Assembly: GCA_945906725.1 (NCBI GenBank)
Contig: CAMDRI010000012.1
Location: 1 to 55,000 of the forward strand
From: Candidatus Kuenenia stuttgartensis
GTDB taxonomy: Bacteria; Planctomycetota; Planctomycetia; Planctomycetales; Planctomycetaceae
Direction of reading: 5' to 3'
DNA length: 55,000 bases
The first letter of the stretch is position 1. Every line of letters starts with the position of its first letter. Both the position numbers and the translations under genes were made by a program. The notes under the pieces were generated by a model. That model saw only the letters and a list, made by a program, of their open reading frames with translations. It searched no databases and had not been told where the DNA came from. This document shows, in pieces, positions 1 to 8,658 of the stretch.

Positions 1-463
1 AGTCAGCAAACCTCCCAACACCACGTCGACCACGCTTGTTTCTTCACGACACCTCCTGGAAAAAAAGAAATCCAGAACGTGTTGTGATAACTTCAATTCA
101 TTCGCGCAACCCTAACCCACTACGCTGTCACGATCTATGGCGCGTACGCACTGGACGCCGTCTCACCTTGTCACCCCCACACTTTGTCATTGACCGAGGG
201 CGGCCGATTCCGAAAGCCAGCGAGACTTTTCCGAAGTTGCTTGGTCCGAGCCTGTTTCTAGCATGGCTGGGGCAAACGGTGGGGATTCGCCTTGGGGACA
301 CGGCAGAAACGGCTCGATAGACAATCTGCAACAAGCCCATCTTGCGTCTCAGGCGAACCTTGCTGGTCGAGTCTGACTGCTCCAAGCAGTCAATCTTGCC
401 GGTCGTGATCGCGGACGAACGAGCGCCCTCCTCAACGCCCTCTCGCATCGATTCGATCGCAAC
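1..463. other. Leading non-coding stretch
   Basis: No convincing gene is visible. The open frames here on both strands are short and Arg/Pro/Ser-rich, overlap each other, and show no recognisable family motif. The 3' part must carry the promoter of the transporter that starts at 464, but no clear -35/-10 pair or Shine-Dalgarno site stands out. Confidence 0.5.
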
Positions 464-2692
464 ATGCTATCTTCGTTTTACAAGAAATATAGTTCGCGCT
501 TGTTGCTGCTGGCGTTGGCGGTCTTTCCGATCTTGCATTACCACGCTGAGACAATTCCCTCGAATAACAACATCGAGGCGTGGCTGCCAGAGAAATCGGA
601 AGTCCGACGCGAATACGACGAATTCAAACTGCGGTTTGGTGCTGAGGAAGTGATTCTTGTCGGGCTGGATCGCAGTCTCGGCGATGATCTGATCGAGAGC
701 ATCGCCGGACGAATTGAACGATCGCCGGGAGTCCGACACTGCTGGACTCCGCAACGTATGCGCGACGTCATGCACGAACTGACCGTGACCGACGCGGACA
801 TTGAACAGCGTCTGCGCGGTTTGTTTATCTCGCCCTCTGGCGAGCGAGTGGGAATCGTCGTGACGCTTTCGGATCACGGCATCAAAGATCGCTCCGGAGC
901 CGTGACGTCCATTCGCGAAGTCTTGAAGTACTGTCAACTCGAAGGACACGACGTCAACATCGCCGGTGCGCCGGTCGTCATCGACGAACTCAATCGCCTG
1001 GGCGGCCGCGAGTCCAACAAGAAGTTCTTCTTCGTTTCGTTGGCGATTTGCCTATGCTTGCTGTACGTGCAACTTCGCGACTGGCGGATGACTGGGATGA
1101 TCCTGGCCCTGACCGTCTTCGCCACGCAATTGACGGTCGCCATTCTGAAGTGGTGCGGCGGTGAGATGAACTTCGTCATCGACGCGCTGCCGGTGATGGT
1201 CATGGTCTTCACGCTCGAAGTTTGCGTGCATCTGTTGAGCTACTACACCAATGCCGAAGGTCACGTCGACCGGTTTCAAGTCATGTTTCATCATGCGGTG
1301 AAACCATGCTGTCTGGCAACGTTTACCGCCGCGATCGGTTCGGTCTCGCTGTGCGTCAGCGAGTTCATCCCCGTGCGCCAATTCGGTTGGGCTGGCACAC
1401 TGGGAAGTCTGGTGGCCTTTTCGGTCGGATTGGTGCTGACACCCGCGGTGATCGGTGTTTGTCGTCCTCAACGTCGCGGCGCTGAGGCAGCGGAGAACAG
1501 CTGGTTTGTGCGAATTTCGGATTGGTTTCTCGTCCGCAGCAAGTCGGTGGTGACCGTCGGTGTGGTGGCCTCGCTGGTGTGCGGCATCGGGATGATTCAC
1601 CTCCGTTCGCACATTGATCCGCTGGACTTCTTTCCAAAAAATAGCGTCGTGCTTCGAGATGTCCGTCGCATTCAAGCGGATCTCGCAAACACCGACACCA
1701 TCGAAATCACGGTAGATTTTGGACGCACTCCTGAACTGGCATCACTGCCATTCGTCGCGAAGCTGCAATACGTCCGCGAGTTGGAAACCCGGATTTCCGC
1801 ACATCCCGTCATCGCGCACACAACGTCGCTGGCATCGATGTTTCCCTCGGACCTGCCCAGCGGACTGCCATTGGCTCAATTGTTGGATCGTGCAACGAAG
1901 CGACAAAAAGAGAATGACTTCCTCGCTGGCGGCGAGCAATACTGGCGGATCTCCGCCAATCTCAAGGCGGAAGGCCGAGGAATCGGACAGAAGACCCTGG
2001 AGGAACTTCGCACGTCGCTGGGCAACGCTCCGGTTCTCTTAACCGGCATCTCGCCACTGATCGAGCAGGCCCAAAAGGACATCTACACCGGCTTCTGGTC
2101 CTCCTTCGTGTATGCCTTCTGGTCAATCATGTTGGTGATGATTGTCTCCCTGAAGTGGTTCAATGCCGGATTCATCGGAATGCTTCCCAACCTCGCGCCG
2201 ATCGTCTTCGTCTTTGGATTCTTGGGGTGGATCGGTCATCCCGTGGACATCAGCATGATGATGGCGGGCAGCATCGCCTTGGGCATCGCGGTGGATGGCT
2301 CGTTCCACATGCTGGTGCGGTATCAAGAAGAATTGTTGGCCACCGGAGACAAGGCTCAAGCCACCCGCATTGCCTTGCAACAGACCGGTCCACCCATCCT
2401 GCAATCCACCGTCATCATGTCGATCGGCATGTTAGCTTTGACCTTCAGCAGCTTCGGTCCGACAGCTCTCTTTGGGTGGCTCATGGGTGCGACGCTGACA
2501 ATGTCGCTAATCGGTGACTCGGTGCTGTTACCATGTATGTTGGGGTTCTTTCACACCAAACGCCTCACCCAACTCGCGGAGGCTCATCTTCATCCGAGCA
2601 CTCCGCTGCAAGGTCCACATTTCTTACAGCGCCTACGAAATCGATTCAGCCTGCAGATATTCCGCGCGTCCGCCGAGGACCGACTGGTGTAG
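464..2692 (+). CDS. RND/MMPL-family transporter
   Basis: An integral membrane transporter of the RND superfamily (MMPL/SSD type), probably exporting lipids or other hydrophobic molecules with proton-motive force; the substrate cannot be read from sequence. At 742 residues it shows the expected duplicated plan. One helix near the N-terminus is followed by a periplasmic domain (about 30-185), five helices (about 190-340), a seventh near 365-385, a second periplasmic domain (about 390-545), and five more helices (about 550-710). The GIAVDGSFH stretch in the tenth helix is the family's conserved acidic helix. The length fits the shorter MMPL-like group rather than the roughly 1000-residue drug exporters. 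ATG at 464 places the first hydrophobic helix within the first 25 residues. The gene stands alone; the next one starts 300 bp downstream. Confidence 0.85.
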   Translation: MLSSFYKKYSSRLLLLALAVFPILHYHAETIPSNNNIEAWLPEKSEVRREYDEFKLRFGAEEVILVGLDRSLGDDLIESIAGRIERSPGVRHCWTPQRMRDVMHELTVTDADIEQRLRGLFISPSGERVGIVVTLSDHGIKDRSGAVTSIREVLKYCQLEGHDVNIAGAPVVIDELNRLGGRESNKKFFFVSLAICLCLLYVQLRDWRMTGMILALTVFATQLTVAILKWCGGEMNFVIDALPVMVMVFTLEVCVHLLSYYTNAEGHVDRFQVMFHHAVKPCCLATFTAAIGSVSLCVSEFIPVRQFGWAGTLGSLVAFSVGLVLTPAVIGVCRPQRRGAEAAENSWFVRISDWFLVRSKSVVTVGVVASLVCGIGMIHLRSHIDPLDFFPKNSVVLRDVRRIQADLANTDTIEITVDFGRTPELASLPFVAKLQYVRELETRISAHPVIAHTTSLASMFPSDLPSGLPLAQLLDRATKRQKENDFLAGGEQYWRISANLKAEGRGIGQKTLEELRTSLGNAPVLLTGISPLIEQAQKDIYTGFWSSFVYAFWSIMLVMIVSLKWFNAGFIGMLPNLAPIVFVFGFLGWIGHPVDISMMMAGSIALGIAVDGSFHMLVRYQEELLATGDKAQATRIALQQTGPPILQSTVIMSIGMLALTFSSFGPTALFGWLMGATLTMSLIGDSVLLPCMLGFFHTKRLTQLAEAHLHPSTPLQGPHFLQRLRNRFSLQIFRASAEDRLV

Positions 2693-2995
2693 TCGGCCCC
2701 TGTACGTTCGTCGCTCCTGTTGTTGGGATTCCGCCTGACCCACCGGATGTGCGAACTGCTGCGACTCCCCGGTTGCTGAGACTCTGCCGGTTCTGGCTGT
2801 CGATCAGACGGCGGGGCGATGAACCGGGAATTCCTGGCGTTTGCTTGAGAGAATTCGGTTGTGAATCCACCTGGACAGTCTAAAATCCCCACTATTGGTC
2901 GGCGTTGAAACTACGTTGATCCGTCGTGTGGCGTGTGGAAACACTACATCCCGCTACCTCGCCTATCTCACATCCCTCAACCTGAATTCAAAACA
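2693..2995. other. Intergenic region, no gene seen
   Basis: About 300 bp between the transporter and the SDR gene. Open frames on either strand are Pro/Arg-rich and match no family. A promoter for the SDR gene is expected near the 3' end, which becomes AT-richer. Confidence 0.5.
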
Positions 2996-4141
2996 ATGAA
3001 TTATCATATTCTCCTGACCGGAGCGACCGGCCTGCTGGGACGCTATCTGCTTCGAGACCTGATGCTGGCCGACGTGTCCGTCGCCGTTGTGGTCCGCAGC
3101 AGCCGCCGCCAGTCGGCCGAAGACCGCATCGAAGGCCTGATGGGAACGTGGGAAGATGCGTTGCAACGCATGATGCCTCGTCCCTACGTGCTCGAAGGTG
3201 ACATCACCGAGCCGTTCTTCGGGTTGGATGCCACTGCTCGACATTGGGTCGATGAGAACTGCGACAGCATCCTGCACAACGCCGCGAGCCTGAGCTTCGT
3301 CGCTACCAGCGAAGACGGTGAGCCCTATCGCTCCAACATCAAGGGGGTGCAAAACGCCCTTGATCTCTGCCAAGAGACCGGCATCCGAGACTTCCATCAC
3401 GTCTCGACCGCCTACGTCGCCGGCCTGCGCACCGGGCGAATCATGGAGAGCGAACTCGATCTCGGCCAACAGATGGGCAACCCCTACGAAGAAAGCAAAA
3501 TGACCGCCGAGAAACTCGTGCGTGCCGCCGAGTTCCTCAGTCCGCCCACGATCTTTCGTCCAGCGATCATCGTCGGCGACTCGAAGACCGGCTTCACCTC
3601 CACGTTCCACGGCTTCTACGCCTGTCTGGAATTGGCGCACACGCTCGTTGGCTCGATAGGCATGATCGGCACCGATGTGGAGGGCCAAAAGAAAATTCGC
3701 ATCTCGCTCGATGGCACCGAGACCAAGAATTTCATCCCGGTCGATTGGGTCTCCGAAGTCATCACCTCCATCGTCACGCAACCGCAGCATCACGGCCAGA
3801 CGTACCACCTGACGCCGCGCGAACGGATCACCTCCCTGATGATTCGCGACGTGCTCGAAAAATCCCACGGCTTCAACGGAGCCGAGCTCAGCGGCTACGG
3901 CCTACCGATCGACCACCCGGACGAGATCGAACGCCTCTTCTACGAACATATCCGCGTCTACAACTCGTACTGGCGCGACGACCCCGAATTCGACACGACG
4001 AACCTGCAAACTGCCTGCCCGCACCTCCCCTGCCCCACCATGAACGAAGAGCTGCTGATGATGCTCTCCAATAAGGCCCTGGAGATGGACTTTCGGTGGA
4101 AAGACAAGCCGGTCAAACGTAAGAAGGTGCCGGTCGCTTAA
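2996..4141 (+). CDS. Thioester-reductase-like SDR (extended NAD(P)-dependent reductase)
   Basis: A 381-residue extended short-chain dehydrogenase of the NAD-binding-4/male-sterility type, which typically reduces acyl thioesters or acts on lipid or sugar intermediates. The N-terminal GATGLLG (residues 9-15) is the Rossmann dinucleotide-binding loop. STAYVAG followed by NPYEESK supplies the Ser and the YxxxK catalytic pair, and FRPAIIVGDS is the usual substrate-side segment. The chosen start is the ATG immediately before the first beta strand; an upstream in-frame GTG at 2933 would add 21 unrelated residues. The C-terminus is very basic (KPVKRKKVPVA). The last bases overlap the stop of the convergent LarE gene. 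No adenylation or carrier domain is fused, so the physiological substrate is unknown. Confidence 0.85.
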   Translation: MNYHILLTGATGLLGRYLLRDLMLADVSVAVVVRSSRRQSAEDRIEGLMGTWEDALQRMMPRPYVLEGDITEPFFGLDATARHWVDENCDSILHNAASLSFVATSEDGEPYRSNIKGVQNALDLCQETGIRDFHHVSTAYVAGLRTGRIMESELDLGQQMGNPYEESKMTAEKLVRAAEFLSPPTIFRPAIIVGDSKTGFTSTFHGFYACLELAHTLVGSIGMIGTDVEGQKKIRISLDGTETKNFIPVDWVSEVITSIVTQPQHHGQTYHLTPRERITSLMIRDVLEKSHGFNGAELSGYGLPIDHPDEIERLFYEHIRVYNSYWRDDPEFDTTNLQTACPHLPCPTMNEELLMMLSNKALEMDFRWKDKPVKRKKVPVA

Positions 4142-4989
4142 GAGCCGGCTGACAACCCGCTGCCAAGAACATCCAGGGGCACAAGTGCGTTAAGGTTGCC
4201 CGAACGAAAGCCTTCGAGGTCAAGCGTCACGCAGCGGAAGCCGAGCGAACGGAACTCGTGAGCGATCCGCTGAAACGTGATTGGGTTCAGTAGCGGTGTG
4301 ACCTCATCAAGGGCGACTTCGATTCTCGCGAGGTCGTTGGCTTCACAGCGGACTCGCAGTTCACGCAGGCCGAATTCGCGTCGCAGAAAGGACTCGGCTG
4401 CGTCGATGCGGCGGACTCGTTCCGGAGTGACCGCAACTCCGTAGGCAATGCGGCTGGAAAGACACGGCATCGCGGGCTTGTCCCAACAGGGCAACGACCA
4501 AAGGTTGGCAAGTTCGCGGACGTCGGACTTCGTGAGGCCAGCTTCGATGAGCGGACTGCGAACGGAATGCTCTTTCGCCGCGGTCATGCCGGGGCGGTAG
4601 TCGCCGACGTCATCCAGATTCGCGCCGTTACAAATCACGTCCGCGCCAAGTTCGCTCAGCCGTGATTCGAGACGCGAGTACAATTCGGTTTTGCAGAAGT
4701 AGCAGCGGTTCGCCGGGTTCGCGAGGTAGCTCTCGTTCGCGAATTCCTCCGTCTTGAGCACGACGTGCCGAATCCCGATCAGCGCCGCAACTTCCTGAGC
4801 TTGCTCCAACTCGCCGGACGCCAGGCTGAGGCTGACAGCCGTGACCGCAACCGCTTTGTCGCCGCAAGCCTCTTGTGCCGCGCGAGCCACCACCGCGCTG
4901 TCCACGCCGCCAGAAAACGCGACGGCGACTCGACCGTAACCGGCCAGCCGAGCCAGTAAAACATCACGTTTGACCAAAAGTTCGGGCAT
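4138..4989 (-). CDS. larE: LarE-type ATP-dependent sacrificial sulfur transferase
   Basis: A PP-loop ATP pyrophosphatase of the LarE family (283 residues, the usual length). LarE activates pyridinium dicarboxylate-type substrates by adenylation and, in the Lactiplantibacillus enzyme, gives up the sulfur of its own Cys176 to build the nickel-pincer cofactor. The PP-loop SGGVDS is at residues 26-31, NRCYFCK holds Cys96 and Cys99, and the conserved PCLSSR segment places a cysteine at residue 176. A further Cys168 lies eight residues earlier, which could hint at a cluster-binding variant. No larB or larC is in the window, so the partner genes must be elsewhere or the product differs. The gene converges on the SDR gene with a four-base overlap. 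Confidence 0.85.
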   Translation of the reverse strand: MPELLVKRDVLLARLAGYGRVAVAFSGGVDSAVVARAAQEACGDKAVAVTAVSLSLASGELEQAQEVAALIGIRHVVLKTEEFANESYLANPANRCYFCKTELYSRLESRLSELGADVICNGANLDDVGDYRPGMTAAKEHSVRSPLIEAGLTKSDVRELANLWSLPCWDKPAMPCLSSRIAYGVAVTPERVRRIDAAESFLRREFGLRELRVRCEANDLARIEVALDEVTPLLNPITFQRIAHEFRSLGFRCVTLDLEGFRSGNLNALVPLDVLGSGLSAGS

Positions 4990-5122
4990 TGTTGGCGGAT
5001 TCCCGCAAGCTGGACCTTGGCAAAGGACGGCTGACTCACCGTTTCATGCCATGGGCGGACCATTTATACTCGCCCGCACGGTCTACCGGCTATGATTTTG
5101 GCATTCGGCAAGGAACAGGACT

Positions 5123-7042
5123 ATGCAGCGTCTCTTGGCCATCTTCGGAAGCGCGTTAATTTCAAGCCTGATCCTCGTCGGCACCGCAATCCCGGCGGTG
5201 ATCACGGCGGAACAACGCAAAGAACTCAATCAGGTCCGTGACGACCTCGGCGATGTCGACAAGCTGATCAAAGATAAGAAATACGACGAGGCTGGCAAAA
5301 CGCTCGACGAGGCGACCGCCAAGATCGAGAAGATCGTCAAGGAAGCGGAACTCAAGCCGGGCGACAAGTTGATTGCTCCCGTGCAATTGCTGATCGACAA
5401 GAAAAAGCAGACGCTGCAAAGGCTGGGGGGTGCCACCAAGGGCAAAGAGGACGCAGCCGATGTTAGTTTCATCAAGCAGGTCGCGCCGCTGCTCAACTCC
5501 AAGTGCGCAAGCTGCCATAACGACAATGCCGCAGGACGGCTCCGATTGGACTCGTTCGCCGAGATGAAAAAAGGTGGCAAGAGCGGCCAGTTGTTGCAGA
5601 TTGGCAAACCTCAGCTCAGCCTCATCATGGCTCGCGTGACGGCCGCGAATCCCGCCCAAAGAATGCCGAAAGATGCGTCGGCACTCAACAACGAAGAAAC
5701 CGCCCTGCTGGCCAATTGGATCAAGCAAGGGGCGAAGTTCGACGGTGAGGATGAAACGGTCAAGCTGGCCGACTTCGGCAAGCCCGCCACCAAGGCGAGG
5801 CCCAACACTCCGATCAAAATCTCGAAGGCGACCGGGAATGAGAAAGTGAAGTTCATCAAAGATCTCGCGCCCGACTTCGTCACGATCTGCCAGCGCTGTC
5901 ACAGCGGCAACGATCCTCGCGGCGGCTTTCGAGTCGTCACGTTTGAAGACCTGATGCGTGGTGGTGATAGCGGTGCGGTGCTCGTCGCCGGTGATTTGGA
6001 ACGCAGCCGCTTGTGGGAACTGATCAACGGCGGACCGCCGAAGATGCCGCCAGGCCAAGCCCGTATTTATCGCGGGTGGTACAACAACCTCAAAATCTGG
6101 ATCGAAGAGGGCTGCAAGTACGACGGAGACGATCCGAAGGTACCGCTGCAACGCCTCGTCCCCACCGAAGACGAATTGAAGCTCGCTAAACTTTCGCGGA
6201 TGACTGCGGACGAATTCGTTGTGATGCGAAAAGAACAGACGAGCGAACAATGGAAGAAGGTTCTCGGCAAAGAAGAGGCGAGAGAATTAGAGACTTCGGA
6301 CTTCTACTTCTACGGCAACGTCGATGAAGGCCGGCTGAAGCAAATCTCTGGCTGGGCCGATGAACACGCGAAGGCTTTGCGCGGCGGCTTCAAGCTGCCC
6401 GACTCACCGATCTGGAAAGGCAAGCTGGCGGTCTTCGTCTTCAAAGACCGATTCGGTTACTCCGAATTCAGCCAGACCATCGAAAATCGCGAAGCCGATC
6501 CGGCTGTCGTCGGTCATTCCGAAATCACCATCGGTCAGGAGGAGGCGTACATCGTCATCCAGGACTTGGGCGATACCGCGAACTCGACTGCCCCAGACAC
6601 ACGACTCAATCTGATCGACCAGATGACCGGAGCGTACCTGAAGCGTGAGGGCAAGAAGCTACCAGAATGGCTGATCCGTGGCACGGGTTTGGCAATGGCC
6701 ACTAAAGCCGTCGGTGGCGACAACGAATACTTGCGCAGCATGCGCGGAGCGGCGGCCGATGCCTTACGCAGTCTCGAATCTCCGGGCGAACTGTTCGGAG
6801 AGGGGAAATTTGCACCGACCGACATGGCTCCCATCGGCTACACGCTGGTCGGCTTCATGGTCAAAGAGCAGGGGCAGCCCAACTTCATGAAATTTGTCGC
6901 CGCGCTGCAATCGGGCAGCAACCTGCGCGACGCGGTCGGCAGCGTTTACAAGACCTCGACTCCGGAGTCGCTCGCCGCCGCGTACCGCGCGTCGATCGGC
7001 CAATCAGCCGGCCCTGCGGTGAAAAAGAAAGGTAAGAAGTAG
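5123..7042 (+). CDS. Secreted planctomycete-type cytochrome protein with two CxxCH sites
   Basis: A 639-residue exported protein. A hydrophobic signal segment (residues 5-28) is followed by a charged helical region (30-110) with repeated Lys/Asp/Glu. Two planctomycete cytochrome c-like domains come next, with CASCH at 128-132 and CQRCH at 256-260, each followed by the MPP/MPKD-type methionine segment that may supply the distal haem ligand. Residues about 380-625 resemble the peptidase-MA-like half of planctomycete DUF1570 proteins, but I see no HExxH zinc site, so that half is probably non-catalytic or only distantly related. The C-terminus is basic (VKKKGKK). Probable role: periplasmic electron transfer or haem-bound sensing; this is inference. 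A palindrome begins at its stop codon. Confidence 0.8.
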   Translation: MQRLLAIFGSALISSLILVGTAIPAVITAEQRKELNQVRDDLGDVDKLIKDKKYDEAGKTLDEATAKIEKIVKEAELKPGDKLIAPVQLLIDKKKQTLQRLGGATKGKEDAADVSFIKQVAPLLNSKCASCHNDNAAGRLRLDSFAEMKKGGKSGQLLQIGKPQLSLIMARVTAANPAQRMPKDASALNNEETALLANWIKQGAKFDGEDETVKLADFGKPATKARPNTPIKISKATGNEKVKFIKDLAPDFVTICQRCHSGNDPRGGFRVVTFEDLMRGGDSGAVLVAGDLERSRLWELINGGPPKMPPGQARIYRGWYNNLKIWIEEGCKYDGDDPKVPLQRLVPTEDELKLAKLSRMTADEFVVMRKEQTSEQWKKVLGKEEARELETSDFYFYGNVDEGRLKQISGWADEHAKALRGGFKLPDSPIWKGKLAVFVFKDRFGYSEFSQTIENREADPAVVGHSEITIGQEEAYIVIQDLGDTANSTAPDTRLNLIDQMTGAYLKREGKKLPEWLIRGTGLAMATKAVGGDNEYLRSMRGAAADALRSLESPGELFGEGKFAPTDMAPIGYTLVGFMVKEQGQPNFMKFVAALQSGSNLRDAVGSVYKTSTPESLAAAYRASIGQSAGPAVKKKGKK

Positions 7043-7100
7043 GGGCAAGGGGTGAGGGGCGAGCGATCGGCCTCGCTCCTCGCACCTGGTCCTTGCCTCT
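7041..7100. repeat. Imperfect palindrome at the stop codon of the cytochrome gene
   Basis: The left arm AGGGGCAAGGGGTGAGGGGC (continuing GAG) begins inside the TAG stop. The right arm reads CTCGCTCCTCGCACC then TGGTCCTTGCCTCT, and pairs with the left after one small insertion. It fills almost the whole gap before the thiO start. The same GGGGCGAGGGGCGAG wording recurs at 51895..52028. Confidence 0.6.
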
Positions 7101-7105
7101 CCTCC

Positions 7106-8200
7106 ATGCCTGATATCGTGCTGATTGGCGGCGGCGTCATTGGTCTGTCGATCGCATTTGAATTGGCGACTCGCGGGGTTTCCGTGCGAGTCCTCGATCA
7201 AGGTCCATTCGGGCGAGAATCGTCGTGGGCCGGCGCGGGGATGATCACGCCTGGAAATCCCCTCGGTGCGAAGTCACCAGAGACTCGCCTGCGAGCCGAG
7301 AGCTTCGTGATGTGGCCCGAATGGGCTGCTCGACTCAACGAAGAATCCGGCATCGAAACCGGCTTCGTTCGGTGCGGCGGCATTGAGCTTTCACCCGAAC
7401 GCTCCGAATCCGAAATCGCTGCCGTCGCGACCAAGTTTCAATCGGAAGGCGTGCGTGCCGAGTTGATTGGCTGGCGCGAGTTGCGAGAACTGGAACCGCA
7501 TCTGAATCCTGAATTCGGCGACGCAGTCCATCTGCCGGACTACTGCCAAGTCCGGAATCCGCGCTTGCTGAAAGCCTTGCTCGCCGCGTGTGCCGCTCGC
7601 GGCGTTGAACTTTCTCCCGGTTCGCCGGTCATCGGCTTTGAGCGCGGCAGTCAGCGCGTGACATCGGTTCGCACTCCCGCCGAAACGATCTCGGCCGGAC
7701 AGTTCGTCGTGTGCAGTGGAGCCTGGAGCCAATCGGTTCTCGCCCAGGCCGGCTGCTCGATTCGCGTCGAACCAGTGCGAGGTCAAATCGTTTTGCTCGA
7801 AGCATTGCCGCTGCCAACTCGCCGCATCCTCGAAGTTGGCTCGCGGTACATCGTCCCACGAGCGGACGGACAACTGCTCATCGGCTCCACCGAAGAGCAC
7901 GTCGGTTTCGAGAAACGCAACACCGCCGAAGCGGTCGCAGAGCTGATCCGTTTCGGTAGCGAACTCATCCCGTCGCTCAAAACCGCTCGCTTCGAGCGCT
8001 GCTGGTCTGGCCTGCGTCCCGGTTCGCCCAACGGCCTGCCTTACCTTGGCCGAGTTCCTGACTCCGACAACCTCTTTGCCGCCGCCGGACACTTCCGAGC
8101 CGGCTTGATGCTCTCGCCAATCACGGCACTGCTGCTGCGACAGTTGTTGCTCGGCGAGACACCGGATTTCGCGATGAACGAACTCACGCTGACTCAGTGA
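7106..8200 (+). CDS. thiO: Glycine oxidase ThiO-like FAD-dependent amine oxidase
   Basis: A 364-residue D-amino-acid-oxidase-family flavoprotein. In thiamine synthesis ThiO oxidises glycine to dehydroglycine for the thiazole ring. The dinucleotide-binding loop GGGVIGLSIAFELA is at the N-terminus, followed by SSWAGAGMITPGN, the conserved FAD-contact segment of this family. The mid-region VEPVRGQIVLLE and the C-terminal GLRPGSPNGLPYLG and AAGHFRAGLMLSP are the FAD- and substrate-side motifs typical of ThiO. The start is the ATG just before the Rossmann strand; an in-frame upstream start at 7052 would add 18 residues read from the preceding palindrome. No thiazole genes are adjacent, so a sarcosine-oxidase-like role remains possible. 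Confidence 0.8.
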   Translation: MPDIVLIGGGVIGLSIAFELATRGVSVRVLDQGPFGRESSWAGAGMITPGNPLGAKSPETRLRAESFVMWPEWAARLNEESGIETGFVRCGGIELSPERSESEIAAVATKFQSEGVRAELIGWRELRELEPHLNPEFGDAVHLPDYCQVRNPRLLKALLAACAARGVELSPGSPVIGFERGSQRVTSVRTPAETISAGQFVVCSGAWSQSVLAQAGCSIRVEPVRGQIVLLEALPLPTRRILEVGSRYIVPRADGQLLIGSTEEHVGFEKRNTAEAVAELIRFGSELIPSLKTARFERCWSGLRPGSPNGLPYLGRVPDSDNLFAAAGHFRAGLMLSPITALLLRQLLLGETPDFAMNELTLTQ

Positions 8201-8658
8201 CGGCCGCTGGAGCCATTCAGACTGTGGTCGGCTCTGGTCTTGCAGGAAGTCAATCAGACTCAGGACTTCACGCTCCGTTGGCAACCGATCGCAGACCAGG
8301 CGTCGATTCACGGTCGAGGACTCGACCCCCGGGCAGCCGGCGGCTTGCGGGGCGGGTGGTGTTGGCGGAGACGGTTGCGAAGTCGGCTCGGTGATCTGAT
8401 CCAGCTGCACATTTCTGGTTTCCAGCAGGACATTTCTGGTTTCCGGCAGGACATTTCTGGTTTCCGGCAGGACATTTTGGCTTCCGCGCTGCGCCGAACG
8501 GCCTGGGTGCTAGAGTTTTTTCATTTCCGGCTGCGCCCAACGTGTTTCGCGCAGGACATTTTTGCGGTTTTGCTGTATTTCCCCTGAAACACCCATGATT
8601 TCTCGTTTGACACGCGATTTCCCGAGGGACTGCGACAGTACTTTTTGGATTTCTTCTT
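8201..8658. other. 458-bp gap with tandem repeats
   Basis: Between two convergent genes. It holds the 21-bp tandem repeat at 8409..8480 and a further lone CAGGACATTTTTG copy near 8551. No believable gene is present; the minus-strand open frame through it only translates the repeat. Confidence 0.55.
8409..8480. repeat. 21-bp tandem repeat, about 3.5 copies
   Basis: Three adjacent units start at 8409, 8430 and 8451. Each reads ACATTTCTGGTTTCC, then A/GGCAGG. A degenerate fourth unit follows from 8472. The first two units differ by one base, and the second and third are identical. Because 21 is a multiple of three, the minus strand reads as a seven-residue repeat (CPAGNQK). There are no spacers, so it is not a CRISPR array. 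Confidence 0.85.

Noticed and set aside
8409..8480. CRISPR array
   Set aside because: The 21-bp units are directly adjacent with no variable spacers, and no cas genes are present.
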